Below, piece by piece: positions 23,581 through 33,999 of a stretch of DNA of 64,000 nucleotides. The notes under the pieces were generated by a model. That model worked only from the letters and a program-made list of their open reading frames with translations. It did no database searches and had not been told where the DNA came from. Numbering within the stretch: the stretch's first letter is position 1; every line of letters begins with the position of its first letter. The position numbers and the translations under genes are program-made. Origin of the DNA: Epiperipatus broadwayi (Eukaryota; Onychophora; Udeonychophora; Euonychophora; Peripatidae); contig JAQFVV010012405.1 of assembly GCA_028023455.1 (NCBI GenBank), positions 4,694,953 through 4,758,952 of the forward strand. Reading direction: 5' to 3'.

Positions 23581-25955
23581 ATATATATATATATATTCAT
23601 ACATTTGACAGATCAATCATAGAATAAACATAAGAAGAAAAAAACATTTTGACAGAAAAATCTAATTCATCAGCCATTTATTCACACATTAAATTAACTA
23701 ATCAGGATTTCAATTTTAATAAAACATATTTTGGCAAACATTGAATTAACAGAGACTGCTAAGGAAAGCTAGATTTTTGAAAGGCTTAAGAGCATAAATG
23801 AAGTGTGAATGGAAGAAAATCAAAAACAATATTTGGAAAAAGCTATTGGAGGATAAAATATTTTTGAAAACTTCTCAACCAATAGAATTTGAGAATGAAA
23901 AAATAAAGGCAAAAAATAATGGTTTTACATCTCACCACACTATATGATCTGAGAAAGAAGCTTTGAGGAAAGTATTTGTTATTGTACTGAAACATCAGCT
24001 ATTTAGCTATTATATTTTTACTACCCTTGGAAGCTCCTGGAAATATTACTATGAATTCACTTATTCATGAAAATATTAAAATAAACATATTAACTCTATT
24101 ATTATTCATATTAACTCTATTATTATCTTGCAATTTTTAAAAAATAATTATAAACTTTAATAACTGAGCTTTATAATATTACATCTATTTTTGAAAATCC
24201 ATTTTTTTCTAATTGAAATTTCATTTTATTATCATATTGTACCTTTGACTTAATACATACATAAGTGCTGATTTTTTTAATATAAATCATTTTATTACCA
24301 TTTAAAACAATATCCGAAATCATAACATTGTTTTGAAATAAAAATTCTACCCCCCCCCTCTTATATTAGTATAGAATTTTTTATCTAACTCGAAACTACT
24401 TTGTATAGCGCAACCACAAGTATTTCTTATTGCTTAATATTTTAAAATTTATATATGCATATGTGTAACAACACTGTCATGCCAATATTTTGACTGATGG
24501 TGCCTGCCATAATGTTTCACACACACACACACATAAAATATAAGAGTAACCGATTTTGAAGCAAAGACATTTTGAATCACTTTGTCTAAATAATGTGAAA
24601 GTCTCACTGCAGTAATTAAATGATACTGCATAACTTCCATACTGTAAGAGGAGAAAGGAGTCTATTTACTGTTTTTTATATATTGTTAAACAATTATCTT
24701 TTTTTTAAAGAAATACAATAACAGAAAACAGAATATATTATATTAAATCCATTTTAATTAGGTTTAGATGCTAAAATATATCGACAGATTGCAGTGAGAA
24801 GGTTCTAATTTAAAACAATGTTTTTGATGTCATAAAATAACATTTGCTTTCGGTAATAATGTCTTTTTGAATACCTTACTAACTGATAATTTTTGTGACT
24901 TTCCATTTTTTTTTGGTTTTATTAAATATGTACAGGGATGTTGGGGGCATGCAACATTTGAAGCACATATGAATCAAACTTATATTCTAATGTTATTTGG
25001 ATAAAAATTAATACTAAAATCTTGGGCTCAATTTACCATTTTATCACTGAGGGCAATCAATTGAAAGTTAATGTAATGTTGGAGCACTGGAAATACCAAA
25101 TTGACCTTTGATACAAAGTTATTTGACTCTAAGATTCATCCCTATTAACACTAAGCTAAATGATACAGGGCCTACTTTAAAATTAAATATAATTTATAAC
25201 AAAACTTTCAACTTTTACAGTGAATCACTACTTTGCTAGCTATCTGGATTGGTTATTGTTCAAATAGCGGGGGGGGGGGATATTAAAACTGTTTTGTAAC
25301 TTGAAAGTTTTCAAATTTATTTAGTTAAATGGCAATCCTAGTTTGTTAGAATAGCAGGTAGATGGGTAATGAGAATCTACATGTGAATGTGCACATATAT
25401 AGATGGATCAATGTATATATTTTAAAAGGCCTACTGCAAGATAAAGACCTCTCCAGATTTATCCATTGAAAGAGTAATGAAGAAAATCAATAGCTATCAG
25501 GTTTATTAATTGGTAGAGGGTGAAAGTTTTTGTCTTTCTTTGTCTTTCTTTCTAGCTAGTAATAGCTAAGTACTCATCATCCAATACTAGATAAAAAATT
25601 TTGAGTTGGCTATAATCTGCCTATATATAATCCTAGTCCTGATGGAAATCTTTGAAAAATTCTAAACTTAGCAAGAGTTTACCTCGATTTGGACATATCA
25701 CATACATATACATCACTGCCTTATCCTTGAATGGCCTCTTACTACCTTGACAGAAAATGACATGACTTAGATAAAACTTTATGATTTAATACTAACATTA
25801 ATTACAGGCGAATGTATAATCTTAAATGTTTTATATATGTATGTGTATATGTGTGCGCATGTATCTAAATAATAATAAAGTTAAATCTTGTGAATAGTTA
25901 TTTTCAAATTAAGTTTGCCTTCAATAACAGTAACAAAATATATTACTCTCAAAGA
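23581..25955. other. AT-rich DNA without recognised genes
   Basis: A TA run at 23581-23597 is the right flank of the LTR element. A C9 run (about 24350), an AC microsatellite (about 24518-24533) and a G-run (about 25268-25279) are present. No coding sequence was recognised. Confidence 0.5.
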
Positions 25956-25959
25956 AATA

Positions 25960-26365
25960 CACAGCCATTATCAATCCGTTGCAGGATGAAGTACTCTCCA
26001 AGTTTAAGCCAGTTTCTCTGTTCTCTAGCCTCTATTCTCCACATCACTCCAATGCCTTCATCCATCCATGTCACATGTGGTTTTTTTTCTAGGTTTTTTA
26101 CAATCTCTTGGAATCCAGTTTAAGATTTTAACTGTCCATCTATTATGATCTCTTAGAAATATATTCAGCTCAATTCCAGTTTCTTAAATTTTTTCAATGA
26201 TGTCAATAACACCTGTTTGTTCTCTCCCCCATGCATTTTGTTTTCTATCCCTTCTTCCTATTCCTAACATACATCTTTCCATACCTCATTGAGTAGCCTG
26301 AAGTTTATATTGCTCTTTAGTTAAGTGTCCAAATCTTAGATCCGTAAATAAGAACTCATAAACAG
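25960..26365 (-). pseudogene. LINE 3' end (C-terminal tail of a second non-LTR retrotransposon family)
   Basis: On the minus strand the sequence parallels 28760-29190. In order there are a LRxxxLDT-type piece (the usual ...ETWxL segment), a GRRD-like segment, GVIDIIEK, a stretch equivalent to ILNWIPRD, and a CNGL-like end. Many stops and frame changes are present. This is the familiar tail of endonuclease/reverse-transcriptase LINEs whose intact form has an ERIxRLKWxWAGH segment followed by RRP..RW.D. It is a truncated, dead copy. Confidence 0.68.
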
Positions 26366-26369
26366 AACT

Positions 26370-26680
26370 ATTAATATGAATTAAATTGAAATGCAATATT
26401 TTTTTAATTTACATTTCTTTTATTATTCATTATTTATACAGCTATACTAATATTTAAACGTTTAGTTATTTATGATGTAATTCTTCCTGTCCCAATTTTT
26501 AATCTATTTATATTGTTCGTTGATCTTGCATTCTTAGCAATGATATGCTAAGCTTAGTTTAAGATCAGTAATTGTCACAAAACAAACCTGGATGCTAATT
26601 AAATTATTTAAAATTAATCATAAAAGATAATGATTTTTTGATAAGTTTATAAGAAGAGAATTAGATTACCACTAAAGTTG
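26370..26680. other. AT-rich DNA without recognised genes
   Basis: Nothing recognised. Confidence 0.45.
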
Positions 26681-26795
26681 TAATTATAAATTTATTAAAC
26701 GCAGATTGATTACGTGGATAAACACCTGTAGAGGTCCCTACTATCGCATTTTACACGCATATTCTCGAGGTTACAGCCTCGGTAAATATTAATTA
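26681..26795 (+). repeat. Half-copy of the palindromic repeat at 58108-58266
   Basis: It starts TAATTATAAATTTATTAAAC and contains ACCTGTAGAGGTCC, then CTACTATCGCATTTTACACG and TCGAGGTTACAGCCTCGGTA. These match the left margin and right arm of the 58-kb palindrome, but the left palindrome arm is absent. Here it is therefore not a long hairpin. Confidence 0.78.
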
Positions 26796-26799
26796 CCAC

Positions 26800-27530
26800 A
26801 AGAAAATTATCAATTAAAAGTAATTTTTAAAATAAAAATAAAATGCAGTCTTATCTTGCAAAATTTAGTTATTTTGAATCTGAAAACAAATATAAAACGT
26901 ATATGCATTTAAAATCCAATTAGTTAGAACTGGTAAAATCCAATTAGTGACAATTATAAGTTTTTTAATTTTTATTAGGTCAGCATAATAATTTTCTAAA
27001 TAAAGGAGCTATTAGGTTATATAGTAGCAAGATTGTAATTAGAAACGTATACAGATCATTTTACTTCTCGAAGCATCAGATTTATTGCTTGTATAGTAAG
27101 CGCAGTTAGTCATGTGATATGTGTAAGCAAACGCCAGATCTTTTTGTGCATTTATTTTTTAAGTATTTATAAAAAGAAAAAAATGTTAGGGGTGGTATTT
27201 TTATTTTGAAAAAAAAAAAAACAGTGGTACTAATACCTCAGGAATCTAAACCCAAAATAGATTAGTTCTGATTTTTCTTGTATTATAACAGCTGTTTAGA
27301 AAATTAATACAAGGACATTGAAAATCGGAATGATTTAATAAATAGGCAAAATGTACTATCAAATATTTAGCAATCATAAATAATCATAAGTAGTGAAGAT
27401 TAAAATTTCATCATATTCTTTGTCAATTGAATCCAATTCAATTTGATTATAAATTTTTTATAATTTAGAAAGATTTCATTGGTTGAGTTAGGTAATTCTT
27501 GTAATTAATGAATATTATACTCATAGAAAA
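26800..27530. other. AT-rich DNA without recognised genes
   Basis: Nothing recognised. Confidence 0.45.
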
Positions 27531-27535
27531 GAGCT

Positions 27536-27720
27536 TTTTTTAATATTCAGCCTAGCATGCTTTGAATATGTCATATTCATGGCGTCATTGAAAGCATGCT
27601 AAGGCAGTGATAAAGCTGAATATTAAAAAAACTATCTATAAGTACATTCATTAATTACCAGATATTACATTGGTTCAGAAAAGAAAATTAATAATAGTTA
27701 AATTAATTAACCAAATTTAA
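27536..27720 (+). repeat. Dispersed repeat, copy 2, with an inverted repeat at its left end
   Basis: Left part: TTTTTTAATATTCAGC and CTAGCATGCTTTGAAT. Right part, inverted: ATTGAAAGCATGCTAAGG and AAAGCTGAATATTAAAAAAA. The downstream section (ATTAATTACCAGATATTACA) is shared with 5484-5620. The hairpin half is missing from that copy. Confidence 0.65.
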
Positions 27721-27724
27721 TTTT

Positions 27725-28185
27725 CAAAGATTTCAAGAATCATTTTCAACTATGTTGTAAATATCAATCTCCAGTTTCTATTCTATATTAATATCAATTT
27801 ATTTTCATGGCAAAAGAGGATTATATTTAAATCATGAGTAGGTGGTGATAGTTAGAAGTTTAATAAAGAATGTATAGTAGATATAAAAATAGAGATCTTC
27901 AACCCTCTAAAGTTATATCAGATAACTATCAAGATCTTTGAATCATATTTTCCAAAAATAGCTCCTCCCATCATCATATAGAATTCACAGCAAATAAAGC
28001 ATTTAAGATTACAAAAGCTATTTATAAATAGGTCATATGTTTAATTATTCAATAAAAATATATAAAGGAATTTGCATATTGTTCCACATTATTGTAACAA
28101 TATTATATTACATATTATAAAATTATATGTATATTTTATAAGAATGTTCATTTAAAAATGACCATTGAAATGGTTAAAATGAAAA
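27725..28185. other. AT-rich DNA without recognised genes
   Basis: Nothing recognised. Confidence 0.45.
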
Positions 28186-28195
28186 GAAGATATTA

Positions 28196-28395
28196 AATAT
28201 ATATATATATAAAGATCTGAGCACATGTATGTGTGGAGATGATAATCTGGACCAACTGATGATTGCTGGTTTAGCATGAAATACGGATATTGGTGATTGT
28301 TTATTTTTTTCGACATATATGTGTTCAAGTGTATCAGTGTTATGAGATAGAGTGGATAGTGGTATGTCGTGTGAAAGTCTGCGCTCATATACCCT
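28196..28395 (+). mobile_element. Hammerhead-bearing short element, subfamily 2, copy A
   Basis: It begins next to a TA run, with CTGAGCACATGTATGTGTGG, carries the ribozyme at 28244-28298, and continues with ACATATATGTGTTC, GTATCAGTGTTATGAGATAG and GTGTGAAAGTCTG. The copy at 32570-32760 has the same order of blocks, so they are one family. There is no ORF; it is presumably non-autonomous. Confidence 0.7.
28244..28298 (+). ncRNA. Type I hammerhead ribozyme motif, copy A
   Basis: The core CTGATGA (28256-28262) and GAAA (28278-28281) are present. Stem II is TGCT/AGCA closed over GGTTT. Its first pair (normally G-C) is U-U here, which should weaken it. Stem III is only AU/AU with a four-base loop. 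The cleavage site would follow A at 28289. Stem I pairs ACCAA with TTGGT, and AATC with GATT beyond a three-base bulge. The fit to a minimal type I hammerhead is strong apart from the U-U pair. Confidence 0.8.
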
Positions 28396-28759
28396 ATATA
28401 TTACATATATAGACACAGGTATATAATAAGCCTCTGTTTCAGTTATTAAATATAAAGATACAAAAAGAACAAGATATGAATAAAACAAGACTTAGAAATA
28501 AATGTCTAATTAATGACTAAAAAAATTATCTATATGCTTTTATTAAATGATGTGTGTCGAAGTTGTGAGAGCAGCAAATTTGATATATAAATTGATTTTT
28601 TTTTTTTTGTTTCGAAAAAAATTCATAATTGAACTGTAGTAATTTGCTATATACTACAGATGTAAACATAATGGGTGAAATTAATCACAGGATTATCCTT
28701 GGTTAGATTGCTTTTAGTAGAAATAGCTTAATATTGAAAGGAAATATGCTTATGTATTT

Positions 28760-29190
28760 GAAAAAGAAGGGTTTTAATAATTGTATTTTACCAGTTCTTA
28801 TGAATCTGAGATTTGGACACATAATAGAAGAGCAATACAGAGACTTCAGACTACCCAAAGAAGTATACATGGAGAGATGCATGTTTGGAATAACAAGAAG
28901 AGATTGAAAACGCAATATATGGGTAAGACAACAAGCAGGTGTTACTGACATCATTGAAAGAATTAAAAGACTGAAGTGGAATTGGGCTTAACATATTACT
29001 AAAAGAGATAATAGATAGACAACTGAAATCTTAAACTGGATTCCAAGATATTGTAAAAAAAACATAGAAAGAGACCATGTGAGATGGGTGGATGAAATAA
29101 GAAAGTATGCAGAGGCAATGTTGAAAAGAGAAGCTAGTGATCAGATAAATTAAATTTGGAGAGACCATCCTGTTGTGGATTGATAATGGT
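28760..29190 (+). pseudogene. LINE 3' end, best-preserved copy of the second family
   Basis: The plus strand reads ILPVLMNLRFGH, then MERCMFGITRRD, a stop, GVTDIIERIKRLKWNW, a stop, ILNWIPRYC and VRWVDEIRKYAEAM. It ends near a DQIN*IWRDHPVV-type segment and a GAT-repeat tail. This is the C-terminal region found in many invertebrate endonuclease/reverse-transcriptase LINEs (CR1/RTE-type; the exact clade is inference). Two in-frame stops sit where intact relatives usually have CGA and GGA codons. It is 5'-truncated. The GAT tail is directly followed by a hammerhead element starting CTGAACAAT at 29190. Confidence 0.78.
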
Positions 29191-29445
29191 TAATGATGAT
29201 GATGACTGAACAATGATAGAAATTTGTAAGAAATTGTTTGTCTCGGCCAACTGATGAGTGCTGCTTCACCATAAAATGTGCATCTTGGGGATCATAATCT
29301 TTGTACATGGCTTTGGTCATATGTTTATGCTTACATCCCTCCACAAGTTGTTAAAAAGTGGATAGAAATTAGTCTCATCTTTGCATGAGAATGATAGTGA
29401 AAATTACATTACAAGAAATATTATTCATTTCTAGAATAATTACAA
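29190..29445 (+). mobile_element. Hammerhead-bearing short element, subfamily 1, copy B
   Basis: It starts CTGAACAATGATAGA, has a degenerate hammerhead at about 29240-29293, then GGTCATATGTTTATGCTTAC, AAAAAGTGGATAGAAA, and ends TAGTGAAAATTACATTACAA and GAAATATTATTCATTTC. The same blocks, in reverse, make up the minus-strand copies at 45.9-47.4 kb. There is no ORF. Confidence 0.72.
29240..29293 (+). ncRNA. Degenerate hammerhead ribozyme motif, copy B
   Basis: CTGATGAG is intact (29251-29258), and the AATGTGCATC stem III with TTGGGGATC stem I strand is kept. The GAAA box reads AAAA (G12 changed) and stem II is broken by G-to-C and C-to-T changes. It is expected to be inactive. Confidence 0.7.
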
Positions 29446-29449
29446 ATTG

Positions 29450-29945
29450 TGTAATATTAAACCTAAGATATTTATCTTAAGCTGTAAAAAGATACCTATC
29501 TTTAGAATAGAAATCATGAAATTCTGTTTTTAATAAATTCTCAAGAATCAATCATTTAAACACAGATCAATATATTTTTTTACAATTGAGATGAAATCTG
29601 TTTTACTTAAATGATATAAAATTCATTCCTTCCATTTACATTTCATTTGTCAAACACATTAAAATTTTTAATGCGTTTCCTTTGCCCAGTGTATATAAAA
29701 AAGATTTCATAAAGACACTTTTGATCTAGATTTTGATCAATTCTCTTAAACCCTTATAAAAACATATTAATGTCTAATCTTTTCTTTTTCCCTGCTTTAT
29801 TATTATTTTTACGCCTTCCACCTTCATCATTTTTAAATATTATTGTGCATCCTATTTCGTTGTGCAATCTATAATTGCTTTGCTGTGGATATGTACACTC
29901 AGAAAATTAAATATTAAGTTACTTTTTTTAATTAAATGATATATG
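29450..29945. other. AT-rich DNA without recognised genes
   Basis: Nothing recognised. Confidence 0.45.
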
Positions 29946-29954
29946 TAAATTATT

Positions 29955-30055
29955 TAACATCATCATCATCGTTTTTAACAATTATCGATCCATTGCAGGA
30001 TGAAGATAAGTTTAATCCCTTTCTCTTGTCCATATCACTCCAGCACAAAAGTTTA
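29955..30055 (-). pseudogene. Very short LINE 3' terminus (second family)
   Basis: The minus strand gives a CTTCATCCTGCAATGGATCG segment and a GATGATGATG tail, matching the 3' terminus of the family seen at 28760-29190 and 25960-26365. Only about 100 bp remain. Confidence 0.65.
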
Positions 30056-30059
30056 ACAT

Positions 30060-31045
30060 AAATGGAATAATATATCAACCATCTCTTCCATTAAGCAACT
30101 ATAATAATTTAATACCCCAAGTACAATTACAAAACGAAAAAATATAATATATTTTGCAAATAAATTATTTATTTTTGTGAATAGTCAGTATTAACTCTAA
30201 AATATTTTATCCCGGTTTTTGTATCACACAAGTATGTAGATATGTTACATTCTAGATGCAAAGCTTTCTGCTTGGGCTTAATTATATATATATAATGAAT
30301 TTCTGCAAGCATTTTAAGAAAACAATTAAACAACGTTTTTCTCTACATTTATAATTAACAATCACATCATTTTGATGCTTTTTTCTTTTTCTTTTTTTTT
30401 TGATCACTAACCGTTATTTGGTCAAGCAGAAAACTGTACACAATATTGGCAAATACAATTGCTGTCAAAAGATTTTAAAAGAACAGAAAAAATGTCTAGT
30501 TGAACGAATGTGATATGCGTAATAAAAACATATCTTTTATAATTTAAACTAAGGCTGCTTTTCGAAATCAATAATTATAGTGCTAATCTTATAAGCATTA
30601 TGATATGTTCTCCGATTTCCAGAGATTGTTTTAATATATAATGGATGCACGTTTTTCCGAGGTTGAGATGACTTGACAGTAAGGAATTCTGATCAAACAA
30701 TATTGTTGCTTAATAGTTGACCATTAACGAACTTATCTTGTCAACATAATGTAATCTCTCGTTTTAAATAATTAGTTTATCATATAAAAATAATCAAATG
30801 GGTCGTCCTATAGAGATGTGATGTTCTAGCGCCGAAACTGAGAGTTCAATTAAGATCCAGGGAACTTTTTGGACTGCAACTTTACCATCACACTAAATCA
30901 TCGCAGGACAAATAAAAGTTTTTTACATTTTTTTACATATACATTATCAAAAAATCAATTCAGTTATTATATGGTCATTTTTTAAATCAATTTTGCTTTA
31001 AATTAACCAATCGTGATTAGTAAATACTCAAATTAAAGAAATAAA
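30060..31045. other. AT-rich DNA without recognised genes
   Basis: The patch 30805-30900 (TTCTAGCGCCGAAACTGAG, GATCCAGGGAACTTTT) is less AT-rich and may be an old repeat, since a similar GATCCGGGAACTTTTAC occurs at about 42271. It could not be classified. Confidence 0.4.
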
Positions 31046-31057
31046 AACTAGAATTTA

Positions 31058-31169
31058 GTCAAGCGTTGCTAGCCGAGAGGTCATCGCAACTGCCTTGCAA
31101 GCAAGTAATTGGTTGCAGACGGTTGTGGGTTCGCGTCCCGGCCGATGCTATGACATATGAAAAAAAAAC
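31058..31169 (+). mobile_element. tRNA-derived SINE, copy 1, with 10-bp target duplication
   Basis: The tRNA-like body spans 31062-31149. A seven-base 5' strand AGCGTTG pairs with CGATGCT at the 3' side. The A box region is CTAGCCGAGAGG, the anticodon-like loop CTTGCAA (TGC, alanine-like), and the T arm GGGTTCGCGTCCC. A short TATGACATATG link and an A8 tail ending in C follow. CTAGAATTTA flanks both ends (31048-31057 and 31170-31179) as an exact 10-bp duplication, showing LINE-type retroposition. The family is the same as at 39859-39956. The extra bases between anticodon stem and T arm suggest drift, so this is unlikely to be a working tRNA. Confidence 0.85.
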
Positions 31170-31199
31170 CTAGAATTTAATTTATAATTTATGATCTGA

Positions 31200-31425
31200 A
31201 AGTCATTTGGTTTAATTTAACTTATATAAATTATCAAATTGTTTATTACTCGGGACTTCATAAGAAGTTCGAATACCAAAAGTGATAAAGTTGCGATTGC
31301 AAGCCCTTAACCCCCAGACTTTGTCATTCCACCACTGCACAAATAATTTAAGGCAATTAGTGATTGACGTTTTCGGGAAGAAAAAAAAATACAGATATGT
31401 GAAAATAAAAAAATATTGACAAATA
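31200..31425. other. AT-rich DNA without recognised genes
   Basis: Nothing recognised. Confidence 0.4.
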
Positions 31426-31429
31426 TTGG

Positions 31430-31722
31430 GAGTAACAAGAAGAGATCGAAAACGCAATATATGGGTAAAAGAACAAACAGGTGTTACTGATCTCATTGAA
31501 AAAATTAAAAAACTGAAGTTGCTAGAAGAATTGAAATCTTAAACTGGATTCCAAGAGATTGCAAAAGACCCAGAAAGAGACTACATGTGAGATGGATGGG
31601 TGAAATAAAAAAGTGTGCAGGTGTGATGTGGAGAAGATAAAGATCGGAGAAAATGGATTGAACTTGAAGAGACCTTCACCCTGTAGTGGATTGATAATGG
31701 TTGATGATGATGATGAATTAAG
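31430..31722 (+). pseudogene. LINE 3' end (second family), internally deleted
   Basis: The plus strand contains GVTDLIEK, a jump over the RLKWxW segment, then ILNWIPRDCKRPRKRL and VRWMGEIKK. It ends with the TAGTGGATTGATAATGGTTG block and a GAT repeat. It aligns with 28890-29190 but is missing about 50 bases in the middle and has stops. Confidence 0.72.
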
Positions 31723-31739
31723 TAAAAAAAATATCATAC

Positions 31740-32565
31740 TTAATGAAAAACAAAATTATTATTTTAGATATTAAAGTACTTCTGAACATTATTTTTATTA
31801 TATTAACATAAAAGATATAATAATTTCTACCACAAATACAAACCTTAAATTTTAAATCAAATTTAAGTTTATTTAATATTCTCTTTCTATTTATAAATAT
31901 AATTGTATATATTTAATATTCTATTTATTAGTACTGTAATACTGTACTATAATAAAGACTGGTGAGAAAGTAATTAGTCAATTTAATAATCAAGTCCCGA
32001 TCAAGATTCGAATTTGAGCCAAATAAAACTAATTTTTTTTAGATTCAAGATATGTTTAGAATTTTTTAATCGAAATAATGTCAGAGTAAATGAATATCTT
32101 AATTACAGATAAAACAAAGATAGCCATTTATTTATAAACAGCTAGAGGTAAAACAAAGATGGAAAAACACTAACCCCTCACCTGACAACCCTGGTAAATA
32201 ACACTTTTTTCCATTATTTTTCTAGGAAAAGTGCTAAAGTTATGCGCTATTTAATTTCAGCCCATTTATCTTAATAATGTATACATTCTTTTGATTAATA
32301 GAAATTATGCAGTCAGAAATGATCGCACATATATCCTTAAAAAAAGTTGTCTGGAATTGTTAGCGGTTCACATCCATGGAAAGCTGCAAATGGATGAGGA
32401 ATCAGATTGATTTATGGTCAACATGGGTTTGACAATAATAGCTGCATCAAGGGCTTTGAGTGTTATATCTTCGATTTTCAATTATATGAATGACTAAAAA
32501 GTTTGGAGAGTGGAGAAGATTGATGGGTGTCCATTGAAGTTTGAAGATTTGCTATCGCTATCTTA
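31740..32565. other. AT-rich DNA, one more complex patch at 32345-32560
   Basis: The patch 32345-32560 has fewer A/T runs and a short open frame (LAVHIHGKLQMDEESD, then a stop). I recognise no domain in it. It could be a decayed repeat or unrecognised exon. Confidence 0.35.
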
Positions 32566-32569
32566 ATAT

Positions 32570-32762
32570 ACACTGAGCACTGATTGTATGTACGTGTGGG
32601 AGATAGTGATATCGATCAACTGATGAGTGCCGATTCAGCACGAAATACTGGTATTGGAGATTATCTTTTTCACAAGTATGTTATCACATTTATCAGTTGA
32701 ATAAGATGAATTGGATAGGTCTAAGAAGTTTGAAAGTCTGAATTAAAGTGCTTTATAATAAA
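32570..32762 (+). mobile_element. Hammerhead-bearing short element, subfamily 2, copy C
   Basis: Blocks are in the same order as 28196-28395: TGAGCACTGATTGTATG, GTGTGGGAGATAG, the ribozyme, CACAAGTATGTTATCAC, TATCAGTTGAATAAGATG, GAAGTTTGAAAGTCTG. A TA run follows at about 32768. There is no ORF. Confidence 0.7.
32608..32665 (+). ncRNA. Type I hammerhead ribozyme, copy C, intact core
   Basis: CTGATGAG (32620-32627) and CGAAA (32641-32645) are intact. Stem II is GTGC/GCAC closing the loop CGATTCA. Stem III is two base pairs (AU/GU) with loop ACUG. Cleavage would follow A at 32653 in a GUA triplet. Stem I pairs TCAA with TTGG and, past an internal loop, GATA with TATC. All the invariant residues expected of a hammerhead are present. 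Activity is a prediction. Confidence 0.85.
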
Positions 32763-32769
32763 ACTTATA

Positions 32770-33770
32770 TATATATATATATTACTATTTAATTACAAGT
32801 ACACATATATATGTATGTTTATACACATAAAATTTTAAAACACATTTATATACTAATTAGCTATGATCTACCAATAGCCTTAATAGTAAAACTCTTAACA
32901 AAATTATTTGTTAATTACCGAAAATTATTAATTGCTTTTCACCTAAACCTTAATGAAAGTAATTATAGCATTAAGTGTTCACGATATTAAATTATAATTC
33001 TGAAAAGTTGATATATATACAAACATATACCTACACGCTCTCATGTATAATTAGTAAAATGTTTTTTAATTATATTTTCAAATGACAGCAAATCAAGATT
33101 GTCAGCACTCTATATTAAAAAATAAGGTAAGTTGTTCTGAGAACATTAGAAGACAAAATAAAATATAAAATAAATCAATCTATCAAGAGAAGAGCTACAA
33201 AATCATATTGATAGAAAATATTAGTAACAATGAAAACAAGCTATTAAAAGAAATATCGACTATCTGGTCCAATGCTAAATAAAAGTAAATTTAAGTAATA
33301 GCATAACCTTTAATCTTGAACTTCTTTTTTCTTTTAAAAATAGTCAGTATAAACAATATTCATCAAAATATAAAATCACAAACCAATTTTCTTTAAAAAA
33401 CTTGTTTTTTAAGTAAGGGTATTTTATTTAAATGGCAAATATTTGAGATTTAATTTTGTTTATTTACAAAAAACTTTCAGAATAATGACAGTATACTTAT
33501 AAAATTGCACTAATGTCAATTTTTCTGAACCATAACAGATAATAAGACAGAAGGCGCTATGATCAAGGGATATTTATGGAAGCTGCCATGCTTGCTATAT
33601 TCTTAAGTCAGAGTTTTAAAAAGTAAATATGGTATATAAATTTTTAAACCTTAAAATCATACTATGGGTACATTTTTACAATATAAATCAACATATACAA
33701 AAGTATATATATATAAACATATACTTGAAATATATATAAATCTGAATTTACGCACAGAAATAACTTAAGT
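32770..33770. other. AT-rich DNA without recognised genes
   Basis: Nothing recognised apart from a TA run near 32768-32783. Confidence 0.45.
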
Positions 33771-33774
33771 AACT

Positions 33775-33995
33775 CATTATATGCCAGAGGCTTTTCCAGC
33801 AATCCTCTGATCCTCCTCCGTAGAGACTAAGTAAAGAAGATGCAACTAATAAGGCTTGTTAATTTTCATTTATACCCAGAGAAATAAGATAGATCAATTT
33901 TAAAATAGCTCATTACTGCCAAAGGCCTTTCCAACGAACCTCTATAAGAGAATCAGTAAGATACAACTAACCACGCTTGTTAATTTCCAGATGGG
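33775..33995 (+). repeat. Two diverged tandem copies of an about 130-bp unit
   Basis: Copy 1 has CCAGAGGCTTTTCCAGCAAT and GCTTGTTAATTTTCA. Copy 2 has CCAAAGGCCTTTCCAACGAA and GCTTGTTAATTTCCAG, about 125-130 bp downstream. Both sit after a CTCATTA start. The class is unknown. Confidence 0.6.
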
Positions 33996-33999
33996 TGAG

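Noticed and set aside
28152-28488. Two minus-strand open frames over hammerhead copy A
   Set aside because: They run antisense across a non-coding repeat element and have no conserved features.
28703-28954. Minus-strand frame, and a similar one at 31212-31496
   Set aside because: They are antisense shadows of the LINE tails on the plus strand.
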